A stretch of DNA of 64,000 nt from Phellopilus nigrolimitatus (lineage: Eukaryota > Basidiomycota > Agaricomycetes > Hymenochaetales > Hymenochaetaceae), in the NCBI GenBank assembly GCA_021029095.1, contig JAJOHG010000075.1, forward strand, positions 1-64,000, written 5' to 3'. Under the pieces are notes generated by a model. That model searched no databases and was not told the DNA's origin. It saw only the letters and a program-made list of their open reading frames with translations. Shown here piece by piece: positions 35,606-46,216 of the stretch (positions are counted from its first letter, which is position 1; every line of letters starts with the position of its first letter). The translations under genes were made by a program, and so were the position numbers.

Positions 35606-36745
35606 CTGGTCTTCCCTTGTCCTAGCCGTTCGCGTGTCTGCGTCGCGTGCGCTGTCAGTGTTAGTATTACTGCAAGCTTTTGTTTCGTGTCTGGTATTGC
35701 CAAGATTCTGTATGCTCCCGCCTAATATTCAAATGTCTGTGTTGCTCACATTCTATCGAGCCCTCCTTGATTATTGTTGCGTGTACGTACTGACTCCGCA
35801 GTTCACTCATGGAGCCGCGATTGCAAATTTCGCCGTATCTTTCCACTATTTTTGCTTTGTTTCGCAGCTTCACACACGTTCTCGGTGAGCCTTTCAAACA
35901 GAACATTCATTCCGCGCGGGGTTAATTATACACAAACAGAAAGTAAAAGGGAATAATTGCAGCCCATAGAGCAATAGTCTCCGAAACACAAGCCGCGGAG
36001 CCGGGACTGAAATAGATGGGGAACGCGAGTCGCAGCGCGTCTAGTACAAGGAGGGCGCTAGTGCGGTCGGAGCGCACACAATTGGCGTCGGCGCAAGAAG
36101 GGAACTGTGCCGGTGCCCCTGCGCAGGTCTGATCCGAAATTACATTTTCCCAAAGGCGCTGCACAGAACGTGCGAAGTGGATGCTAGTGTTCGCGCCACT
36201 CGAGCAGACATCGCGCGCAGGGTGCGGACTCCTGTACGAAAATCTTTATTTCTGGCTGCGAGTACCGAGCCTCGAGACTCATATGCAAGTCGGTTCGCTT
36301 TCACTCCGCCCTCCTTTCCCTGTGTTTTTCGCCGTCCTTGACGCCAACAGGATGTGTCGCTCGCGCTGGTGAGCCAGCACGGCCCATCGACATTCGCTCC
36401 CGGTGCACTGTGGCAAGCCGAATGAGCAATACATGCGCACTGCTGATGTATTAGGCTAACCGCATCTGTCTATTACGGACATATGCATTTCTAGAGGGGG
36501 GCGATTGCACTGAGCTCGTATGTATAAACAAACTGGTATTTCTTCGCACAGCGAAGATTCTTTACATTGCAATAGCAATTAAATAGTGGCAGAATGAGAA
36601 GCAAAAACAGAAAATAACAAATTGAATGGGAATGGAGTGTGTTTGACTGTCCTACAGATCTTCTGCACGACTGTTATTATATTAGTGAGCAAAGCTATTA
36701 AAACAAATAGAACAATGAAATTACCTTGAAATCCCCTTCACAAGA
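35606..36745. other. convergent intergenic region, unit 5
   Basis: This is the conserved intergenic block of the array. The site used by the 831 bp element in unit 1 is empty here (TTTGACTGTCC near 36,641-36,651). No gene is seen. Confidence 0.6.
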
Positions 36746-38373
36746 TCACGAAAACTGGATGTCGCTCATAATCTTCATCCTGTAGCTGGTCCCTCCATTG
36801 GCTCCCCTCTCTCCAGCTTCCTTCAGATGGACCAGCAGGTGACTCCCAAGCACACAGAGAAGGCTTGGATTTCCCAGAATAGTTAGAAGATCAGCAAGAA
36901 GAACATTTGGGATGTACAACTGGAATGAAATTATCTGCATAACACTGCAAAATATGACCCTGTTAGAGTGGTCAGCTCATATACCACTGGTTATGCATGA
37001 AGGAAAAATTACATAATAAAATATATGGCCTGATCTTGGATCAGCACCTTGACAAGGGTGAACTGACTGAAGCCAGCTGTCTCCCTCCAGTGTTCTGCAG
37101 CCTTATAGAGTGCTAGAATCATTAGGGTAATTCCATACAGCATTGCAGCAACCCTGTTCCAACTTCCAAGTAAGTCCAAGTGCTTTTCCAAGACATTTTC
37201 CAAGAAAAGCAGTACTAACCAGGGTAAAGCACCCCACACTTTTGGAGGGCTCCTATTGTATCCACAAAGTGTTATGCCTTCTGAAAGCTTCCCTACAACA
37301 ACTGAAACCCATGATTAGACAATGCCACTGTAGGACAAACTTGAACAAATATGCTTGCTCTCTTCATATATGGTGCCATATACAAGGATACCCAGTGTAA
37401 ATGCTGCCTCCAGTCCAAATAGACTCCTCAGGCATGCAGCTAGCCTCTTATCTGTTGTATATTAGATATTAGAAGTGATTGGCAGTACTGGGAATGCTCA
37501 CCCTGATGGTACAGTGCAAGAACCCTTATCAGAAGAATATCTGTCAGACAATTAGTGTGGGATGAATACATTGAATATTATAGGTAGGGAGACATTACAG
37601 TCAATCAAAAGGACAGTCATCAAGTCTTCCCTGCAATGAGCAAGATGTCGTTCAGTGCAAAGTTCAGAAACTCACCAGCCAGAGCCATGGATCCAGTTAG
37701 AGCTGAGGCCTTTCAATATTATCAGTAGAGACTGGCATGTAGGATCTGGGTGCTTACACCTATAAGGGATGTCCTAGAGTCAGCCACAGTAAGTTATATT
37801 ATAGTGATCAGAAATGGCTTGCAGTGTTTCATTTGCTTGATGAGTCTCAGCTACAAAAGAAGTGTGAGTGGACAGACTTGTTTTGATGCATCTCCGCTAA
37901 TATCTTGACTCACATGCAATACCAGAAAGGGCTCCAAGGATCCCAATGTAGCGATTCTACAATGTGTTAGAGTGGTTTATCAGAAGAAACTGTAAACCAT
38001 CATTTACTGCGAAGTAAATCAAGCTAACAAAGCTGCGAGGAGAGCTCTTCATTCCGCATGGCAAGTAAGCATATGCCTGGTGTTAATGCAAACAAATGAT
38101 GTACCCAGAAGTATTTAATCTAATATGCAATAATTGGTTTACGCATAAAGCTGATAATGTCAGGCACTATTTACCTCCTTGTCCGTGGTGATAACTAAAA
38201 GATAATATGTCATTTAAATTCGACATACTAACGAAGAAGCAAAACTTACACATGTCATAGACTAAGAGAGTTAGAATTGTCACCTCAATGTAGAGTGAGA
38301 TGTTTAGCTCTGATATCAAAAGCGGAACGAGGCTCGGATCAACAGATTCGACGTCAGAGCGTATTAAATGCAT
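36746..38373 (-). CDS. DUF6533-like multi-pass membrane protein, copy 5
   Basis: It reads from the ATG at 38,373-38,371 to the stop at 36,746. Exon 1 codes MHLIRSDVESVDPSLVPLL, then a helix SLYIEVTILTLLVYDM. The small exon gives VITTDKE, and later exons give RSFVSLIYFA and NRYIGILGALSGIA. The LYGITLMILALYKAAEHW helix, the FTLVKVLIQDQAIYF loop and the final LGNPSLLCVLGSHLLVHLKE exon with a QFS end are all open. A small duplication around 37,180-37,205 (repeated TTTTCCAAGA) lies in the neighbouring intron. It is the right-most full copy in the array. Function is unknown; a membrane role is inferred. Confidence 0.65.
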
Positions 38374-40299
38374 AGTGAACGCGCGTAGTAGGTTTCAGCA
38401 AGCTATTGAAGGTCGACTCGGGGAATGTGTCGAAAAAGCCCCACAACCTCAGCGACATTTAAAGCGAAGAGAGCGAGGCAAAAGAACAACAGCTCTGATA
38501 GGATCTTCGAGGCATTTTGTTGATCAGTACTTCGCGTGAGCTGCTAACGGAGCTGATACGTTGGTAGCGGCCTCAGACGATATAACCAGAGATACCAAGA
38601 AGTAGAGACGAACAGGGGTTCTACAACTCGAAGATCATATTGCGTCGCAGCGATCAAGATACTTGCATCATCGACGAGTTATGACGCGGCCTACATTCTT
38701 GATACTGAGATATAACTGCAGGAGAACAAGGTAGCATCTGCGTCGTAAAAAGAAGCTCGAGGCCGTATCAAAGTGAGATGCTACAATTTTATTCTTCTTG
38801 TGTCGACTGAGATGCGAAGGGACATCGAGACAACTGCTCGGAGACCCGCACCCTAAAAACATTTGAGACCCGTTCGATGTTCGTTGGCAAGATCTCATAT
38901 ACAACGTCCATAAACAGAGCGGGGTTCTCGCAACTTGGTAACGGCGAACTACATTTCATTCGCGGATTTGGATACAAGTTCGTGGATAGCGCTGATGGTC
39001 AGACGCGTCCAGAGCTCGATAGGGTTTACACCTAGGGCAGTCGCATTGCACCATACGTATATATAATCTCGTGCGAAAACCGCATCGCAGGTCTATTTGT
39101 ATTCCTTGCCGGCAGAAGGGGGAGCTCACGCACCATACCGCTGTACAAATTCTGTCATTAGCATACGCAAATGTAGATGCATGGGCGACTAGAAGATCTG
39201 CGAGCGCGATGTGCCAGTGTTCACAAGAGGGTCATGGGGCGTCTTTGATTTGATCGTGTGCACACAGAAGATGGACGGACCTATCTGGTGGTCGGAGCCT
39301 GGAAACAGAGCCAATACTCATGACTTTCTCCAATGCGTACTCGTACGATATGTAGCATAGGATTGAAAATTCAATAATCTGTAACATCAACAAGTCAGAA
39401 AAAGAGCTTAGAAAAGAATGCACGCTCGTACACGAATCCAGCGGATACCGGAAGCCGCGTACCGACAAATCCATGTCTCGCTAGCGGACTGCGCTGTGTA
39501 AGCGTTACCAGCGAAAGCCGCAGAATCCCCCAATGCCAGACCTGAAACCCCGACTCCGAACACACGCAATCAAGACGCCAAGAATACCCAGTCCGAGTGC
39601 ACCAACGCCGCTCCGGATCCGATTCCAGCTGACGGATGTTTCATCGCCTGGGCGGCAACACAAAGGAGGAAGCAGTAAGTACGACTGTCAATAAGAATTC
39701 CGGACCAAAGATACTTGCTCACCGTACGTACTCGACGGGCGACCACTGTTGACACCCAGCGCGGCACCTACAGCCCCCAAACGCAGCGACTTCTTCGCGC
39801 CTTCAGATGACGGCACGCACGCAATCCGAATACGAGCAAGCGTTTCTTCGCATTCTACCCATAAAGCTCCTGCCCGCCTTCGCTGCTCTGGGAAGTCATT
39901 ATTTGTGAGCGCGGCTGGACTGTCAAGTACCTGACGAAATGCTTAGAAATAAATAAAAACCTAATACATGCAAGTGAGTAGAATGCCAACATACCTAGTG
40001 TCAAACAGCTCCGGCTTGCGCTTGGCTGTTGGACGAGACACTCTCGACGCGAGCAATCACCGCATAACAGCAAAAGGTGAACTACAGTGTATCAGGTAAG
40101 ATATCACGCATCATGGCAATAGATACCACATACCGAATATTTGCATGGGTAGAGAGCACTACACGCCCGACGAAGTCGAGGACCACTATGCAGCATACCT
40201 ACGCGAGGTTTCTGCTGCGCGGTTGACACGCTCCGCACTCGGCATGAGCTTGAGAAACATACCCTGGAGGTTTCGACAAGCGGACAAGTCGCGATAAGC
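38374..40299. repeat. alpha-type spacer, copy 3
   Basis: This stretch is homologous to 17,300-19,440 and 23,294-25,609, with several internal deletions. The frames conserved in the other alpha copies are present but broken, for example MDVVYEILPTNIERVSNVF near 38,850-38,910. Confidence 0.5.
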
Positions 40300-41300
40300 A
40301 TGTATAGGCGGTAAGTGGGTGTATCTAGTCGATTAAGCACAGATGCCTACGTTCGACGTGCTAAGAACAACTTGAAGACGGTGAGCGCGAGGTCGAGAAA
40401 CACGAGAGAGACGACGGACTCACGGATGCTAATCTTCCAGCCGACCTAGTATGAAGCCATCCCGACTCCAGCTACTGCCGTCCGATATGACCTCCATCAA
40501 CATCGACCCGGCCGTCGACGCGCAGCTCGATTCCATCTCGACACCGCCTGGCACGCCCAGACAGCCTCCCCTGTGTGCAGAGCCGCTGAGGCGAACTCGA
40601 TCCCAGTCAACCGATGAGTCGCTCTCCCTAGACCACGCGCGCAATTCGGGCTATCTCCCGCCTTCTCCCGCGCAAGAAATTCTGTACGACCTTCCGAGAA
40701 GCACCACGCTGCGAGAGCGCGCGAGGCGCGTCAGACGTTGTCGAATTGTCTGTACAAATCGGAACCTACGAGCGGAGTGACGAGCCTGCCGTCGCGGCTG
40801 GCCTTGGAGTGCCGGAAGCCTCAGCGTATGTCTGGGAGATAATAAGAAGTTAGGCAGTGAAAATCTTGACCAAGAGACCTTGCCCACCGCGAATGCACGA
40901 CAAACGACCTCTAGAGACTCACGTGGTGTGTCTCTAGTCTCCATGTCCCGCGCGGCTCCCCCATGAAGCTGAGATGAAGAGTCAGAGCAGCCCTCTGGAA
41001 ACGTATACTTCTTCGCGTTCTGCAGGTCGAATTTTCGCGCATTTCAGCCGCATCGCGATTAAAGCGCGCCTAAGCAGCACCGAGATTAGGGATTCAGACA
41101 GTATTGTCGAGCGCGTTCTGAAAACTGTACAGCAATGAGCGGAATGTGCACGAAGGGAAGAAGATGTATGCAAGAAGAATGCCACATACCTAGTTTCGCG
41201 CTATCGTGCGTTCCAGACACGTAAAGCACCCTCGACCCACGCGAAATTAACCACTGACACAAGTCCATGTCAATGAATACCAGAAAAACCTGATAGGCCA
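40300..41300 (+). pseudogene. unit 6: truncated GC-rich gene fused to an alpha-spacer piece
   Basis: The sixth unit starts like units 1, 3 and 4 (TTCGACGTGCTAAGAACAAC near 40,350) and runs through the NIDPAVDAQLDSIST exon to about 40,590. There it switches directly into sequence from inside an alpha spacer (frame TDESLSLDHARNSGYLPPSP, homologous to about 18,395-18,450 and 24,405-24,470). Homology to the alpha spacer continues to about 41,250. There is no membrane-protein gene. This is the right edge of the array. Confidence 0.5.
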
Positions 41301-43010
41301 GGCGCTCGCGGGGTGAGCGATTGTCCAGCGCGAGCTAACACCTGAAAGCCATAAGTCTAGTCGTGATGGCGGAAATGAAGCCGGTGATGAACAAGATGGG
41401 CATGTTCGGAATGACGCAAGAACTGCAAAATGGTGTGAAACAAAAGGCGAAGAAGAAATCATGCGAGCCACGCACCTTGAGTATCCGAATGCCTCTCAAC
41501 GATGCCTCACGTGTTCGAAGATGAAGGCGAACGACGACGAAAGCGAAACGCCGATCCCAAGCGCTCAGCGCGCAGCGTCGTAGGCGCGAACGACGTCAGA
41601 GGCCGGAAGGGACCAGTGGGTTGAGGGCTGGCCAAGCAGGAGTCAGGCTTCGAAACCACCCGTGAGTGAGCGTGCGTGCTAGACACACGAAGATGGGTAT
41701 ACGGGAGCCGTGCGCCTCTGTGATCGCGCTAGATATCGACCAAGTCGCAGAGTCGCAGAACCAGGAGAAGTTGCGGGAAAACGCGTATTCTACCATCCGC
41801 ACGCAAAGCGGACGTGTTCATGAAGGGCGATGTAAGGGTTATGATGGTATATTCAGAGGATGGAATACAAAACGATTGCAGTTATATACATAGAATCTGT
41901 GTCGACGTGCCGGGATACGAGACAATGAGCGCGCTTTCAAGAAAGAGACGGATGGCGGACTTACAAGGAATTATACTACTTCAGCTGTCCGTTATCTGCG
42001 CGTTTCGACTGCCCCTGGTGTCAAACGATGTCGAGCGTGCGGAGGATGTTGGTGTTGTCGTTAGTTTAGGGCCGGTCAGTATCGACGCGGTTAGTCACAT
42101 GACCTCTGATCCGGCTTTACAGAAAAAGTGCGACAACGCTGCTTTGCTGTTCCGTGCAGATGCTCGCTTGGTACTGTGTCCGTCACTGGCCGCCGTCAAT
42201 GCGCCAGACACGGGAAGAGAGCCCATACAACTATCTATTCCTGTCTCGCAGCGTCCTCGAGGCCGCCCTTTCTTTTCTTTTTTCTTCTTCCTTGCTTTGT
42301 ACGCAGCAGCAGCAGCAACAGAAGCAGTTCCCGCAAGAGTTGGCATCAAAATTCGTTACAAATTAGCAGCAGGCACAGGTACTTCAACTTCTACTATCGA
42401 CGCGGCCTTATTATAAGCTGCGGTTTCAAATGCACTCGAGACTGGGCTTACCGAATTGCGCCGCTGTTCAACGTCCCCCGAAAGGCTACAATCCTGGACA
42501 ATTTGCTAGGATCCATAATCCTGTCAAACGCACTACTTCAACACTCGGCAAGATGGTTAAAAACGTTTCAAAACAGCAAGCGCTTTCCTGTTTTACTTTT
42601 ATTGTACATTAGATTATCTGACAATCTGCATACATAGGCGTGACACATCCTAACTTTAGGACCGTTTCCAGAGCCAAGAGGCCGACATTTGATTTGACTT
42701 TGGGGAACCTCACAGAAGTATCGCGGAGCTGAGTACAACTTCTACCTATGCGCTTTGCAAGTTCGCTGATTAAAAATCAGCAAAAGGATTGTGACAACGG
42801 TACGTACATCGACATTTATTCTTCGTTTCCTGACTTGATAGATTGATAATATGTTTTCAAGATTGACTTGATAGAAAGAAGACGGCGACTCCTGCAATCG
42901 CCGACGCTAGTTTTCATTCGTTGCATGTGCTGAGACAAGTGTAGAGTGCTGCGAATGACATTAGGACTCGATTCGCGGCTTCTCTGCGTAAGTTGCAGTA
43001 GCAGGAAGCT
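41301..43010. other. no supported gene
   Basis: A minus-strand frame near 41,345-41,460 codes the hydrophobic stretch NMPILFITGFISAITTRLMAF before a splice-donor-like site. A plus-strand frame runs from 41,814 to 42,416. Neither shows a family or conserved partner in the window, so I list no gene. A run of CAG/CAA codons lies at about 42,303-42,325. Confidence 0.5.
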
Positions 43011-43658
43011 ATGTGTGCTCGTATTAAGAATACGTGGATATCGCCTGTCGACAACGGAAATATGCCGCAAGTAGGCATGCAACCAGATTATATGGATCCG
43101 ACGGCTGGTATCGACCGTCGTCCCACCGCACATCAGCGACCGCCTCAGCCTCTACCTCAGAATCAAGCTCTACCTTGTCAGACGCTCCCTCCTGTCCTCC
43201 TTCTATTATTCGAGCGAAGCCAAATGGGATGTTGTCGGCGTCTTCGTCTATTGCAGACTGAGTCCAAGGTGCAATGGCAGTGGAGAGCGTCGAAGGCTGC
43301 CCCTCTGACTACACCTCTGGCGCCTGCGTCTGTATCCGAGCCCGCGCCGAGTCAAATACAAGCAACTCGTTCATGCTCGGGATTCTTTCTGAAGAGGCCT
43401 CGTGAAGAAGAGGCGCTGGTCCAGTCAACGAGTACTGGTGCGCCCAGGAGCACTGCAAGCGATGAGACGTCTCTGAAGCGGGCAAGGGGCGAGTTAGCTG
43501 AGGTGTCGGAAGCAAAGCCGCCAAACAGACAGATTGACGAGTCCGAAGAGTATCAGTCCTCTCTTCTCTCTTCGCAACAATGCGCCTACCTCGCTATTTC
43601 CAATTGCGATCCTCAGTGGCGTACTCACACAGAGAAAGAAAAGCATGCAGACGCGTAG
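43011..43658 (+). CDS. hypothetical protein, possible
   Basis: This is a 215-codon plus-strand frame without introns. Its second half (residues about 115-190) is charged and Ser/Thr-rich, with the basic patch KRPREEE and SLKRARGELAE, as in a disordered nuclear protein. The first 70 residues are Pro/Gln-rich. It converges with the minus-strand gene at 43,708. No family is recognised, and the frame could be partly fortuitous. Confidence 0.3.
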   Translation: MCARIKNTWISPVDNGNMPQVGMQPDYMDPTAGIDRRPTAHQRPPQPLPQNQALPCQTLPPVLLLLFERSQMGCCRRLRLLQTESKVQWQWRASKAAPLTTPLAPASVSEPAPSQIQATRSCSGFFLKRPREEEALVQSTSTGAPRSTASDETSLKRARGELAEVSEAKPPNRQIDESEEYQSSLLSSQQCAYLAISNCDPQWRTHTEKEKHADA

Positions 43659-43707
43659 TTTGCGGGCTGCTCCGCAGGCTACAAAACTTTAATTACAATA
43701 CTATAAG

Positions 43708-44244
43708 TCACATAACGCCTGTAGCAGCGAGTTCATTGTATGTTATTTCCACCTCCTCCAAGTCGCGCTTAATAGCGCGCTCCGCTTCCAGTAGGACCGG
43801 ATTCACCTGTCCTCGCCCCTCTGGACTCTTCAGAGCCTCCTCTCCGAGGCATCGCAGCGCTACGTCATGCGCCCGCTTAGCATCTTCAACCGCGGTTGTG
43901 GCCGATTGCATTGCATCTTCCGTAGATGTACGTGCTCCTGACTCTACGAGCGCTTCTTCTGCAGCCTTCAGATTTTCTTCTGCGTTGCTTGCAGCCTCCC
44001 TCAAGCTTGGATTCGCTTGCCAATTACGCATTCTCATACTCTCTTTGCCGACCTTTCGCAGCAGTATATTGTAGTTGCGCTCAGAGATGTCCTTTACAAG
44101 CGAAGCGTGGAGTAATAGATCGAGGACAAGACCTAATTCGGAGGTGTTTGGGTTACTCGCCTCACGGCGGAGTGCAGCCATCCGTCTGTATTCCTAATCT
44201 GAGACCCATTCATGCTGAGGGTCATTATTCAGATTGGCTGACAT
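43708..44244 (-). pseudogene. small helical/coiled-coil protein with an early stop
   Basis: The frame opens with MSANLNNDPQHEWVSD (ATG at 44,244-44,242) and meets an in-frame TAG at codon 17 (44,196-44,194). It then continues EYRRMAALRREASNPNTSEL to a stop at 43,708. Starting from the downstream Met at 44,181 gives 157 residues. The sequence is rich in Ala, Glu and Arg and is probably helical or coiled-coil throughout (LREAASNAEENLKAAEEALV, and later KRDLEEVEITYNELAATGVM). I do not recognise it. Either the upstream Met is not used and the gene is intact, or a nonsense change removed the original start. No intron fits across the TAG. Confidence 0.5.
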
Positions 44245-44641
44245 GTTGGATTTCTGGAAGTGGATTATCGCAGGGGAAGACAGATATGAATGTGGGTAAG
44301 TAGTTGAGCTGATGCAAGAAGACCGACAACTTCAGTGCGTCTTATATAGAAAATGATCCGCAAAGTGACTTTGGTTGGGCCATTGCTGCGCATGGCATGT
44401 TACGATTCCTTTTTTTTTCAGTTCTTTTTTGTAACATTTGCTTTAGTATACATGTACATTAAGTGATCTAGGGCAAATGCATATCTGACATGATTATCTT
44501 CGGAGCACAACGAGTGGCGTGCTGCTCGGGGGCTGGTCTACTAGCGTAGCCTGCAAAACAAACAGGAAATTCGACCATTTTCAACCTCTTTTCTTCAGTC
44601 AAAAGTCTATTTTCATGGTTATGTATGTACATCATGTCTAT
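44245..44641. other. intergenic
   Basis: An upstream and downstream region between two minus-strand genes. No gene, repeat or RNA is recognised. Confidence 0.5.
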
Positions 44642-46055
44642 TTACGCGACGTGTATCCACTCTGTGTCCGACCTTGGCGAGGCCCGCATTTTCTTCGGCG
44701 ACTTGATCTCGACCCACGCTTCGTGCTTCAGCACCGTCGGCGACGATTGGTCGCCCGTCATGGACGAGGGTGTCGGCGCTTGGTCCTGTTGGATGTTAAG
44801 CGCGCGGAGCGCCACGGTGCCGCCTTGCTTTTTTGTGCTCGCCTTGGCCCGCTCGCCCTCCATTTTGAGGTTGATGCAGAATTCCGCGTCGGTATTGTAC
44901 TCCACAGATCGTGGCCGACGATGGCGATGCCAGAATTTGCCTTGCATGAAGTGTCAGTTTTGCAAAGTACGGAAGGACAGAGTCGCTCTCACCGCATGCA
45001 CCGCACTGAGATTTGTCTTCAAGCTGGCCCTTTCGACGTCCGATAGCGATACTATCAGGACAACCGCAGTTCGAGCAATGCCAGATGCCATCAATCATGT
45101 TCGCACGCTGTCCATCTGCATACTCGCGCTCCTTCGCCTCCTTCTCGAGTTCTCTTCGTCTTCGTGCCGAGACTATCCTTGAGGCCTTCGAGTCCTGCGC
45201 CGAGGCAGAAGTCTTAGAAATGGGCAGCGGCAAGTCGCCCTCCAGCGGCTCGAATGTCGACGAGTCCGCCACCGTTGATGGCGTCGCCGCGGTGACGTTT
45301 GCACGCGCCTTCAAATTCGACTGTGTGTACTTCGGCGCTTTGAACGAACCCTTCGCCTTCGATAGCGGGACCGCAGGTGCCGACGGAGTGCTCGAGACCG
45401 TCGGAATAATAGCCGTCCCGTTCTCGGATGCCACCATATTCGTAATGGTGACGGACGCCGCGGCTGTCGCCCTGCGTGATGTCGGCGCAGCTGCCGCCGC
45501 CGCGAGCGCGATAGTCGACGGGTCGACCTCGGGGAACCCGATCGCCAGCGTGCGGTGTGTCTTAAGCGGCTCGCGTTTTGGCAGTGGTGCGCTTCCGCCG
45601 CTTGTTCGCCTCCTTTTCGCGCTCCTTGTCGAGCCGGTCAAGCTCGCCGTCGCTGAGATAGCTGATGATTGGCTGGCACGACTGTGTCTCTACGGCGGAG
45701 CTCGCACTGGACCCTTGATCCATCGGAGGGGTGCCCGACGAGGCAAAGAGACTTTTGGTAGTTACCAATTTGTTCTCGTATTTACTGTGGGCGGTTCTAT
45801 GGAAATAATAAGAAAATTGCGTGCAAAAAGAATAAAAATGCAACACTTGCTTGAATTCCGATTGAAGTGCAAGACCGCGCTGCCCTCACCACGCACGCCC
45901 GCGGTGGTGCCTGTGGCGCTGTGCCTACCCGCGCCGAACTGGTAGTTCAGGAGCTCTTCCTCCGAGAGCCTGGGCGCCGTCTGCTGCGGGTGTCCGAGGG
46001 CGGGGGCGTCCGCCGAGAGGGTGTGTGTATTGGCGCCGCTGAAGCATGCGTGCAC
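44642..46055 (-). pseudogene. GATA-like zinc-finger protein gene, frameshifted
   Basis: The last two exons (about 45,575-44,993 and 44,940-44,642, 52 bp intron) code a Lys/Ala/Ser-rich protein with a zinc finger: HCSNCGCPDSIAIGRRKG, then SQCGACGKFWHRHRRPR. The spacing C-x2-C-x20-C-x2-C fits the type-IVb GATA-like fingers of fungi and plants, which bind DNA or act in chromatin proteins. Upstream coding (SCQPIISYLSDGELDRLDKE, then REKEANKRRKRTTAKTRAA) is in another frame and stops at 45,562. The change of frame near 45,560-45,590 has no GT-AG intron to explain it. A further exon (APRLSEEELLNYQFGAG) lies at about 45,900-46,000. The gene is either disrupted or carries sequence errors. It ends in KSPKKMRASPRSDTEWIHVA. 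Confidence 0.65.
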
Positions 46056-46216
46056 CTCCGCGAGGGCGCTGCTCGCGGCGCTCGAGAAGGCACCTACGGA
46101 CGCGGCATTCGCTGGGGGCTATGGTGAGCCGAAGACGAAGGGCGTGGTGCGCGGCGGCGGGGAGAGCGCTGCGCCTGCGTCCGCGTGCGCGTCCGTATTT
46201 GCGTCTGTGTTTATGT

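Noticed and set aside
1..41300. Tandem array as a subtelomere
   Set aside because: No telomeric TTAGGG tracts and no telomere-linked helicase sequence were seen; the location remains open.
41814..42416. Plus-strand ORF of 200 codons
   Set aside because: It has no family, no splice context and no copy elsewhere, and ends in low-complexity Phe and Ala runs.
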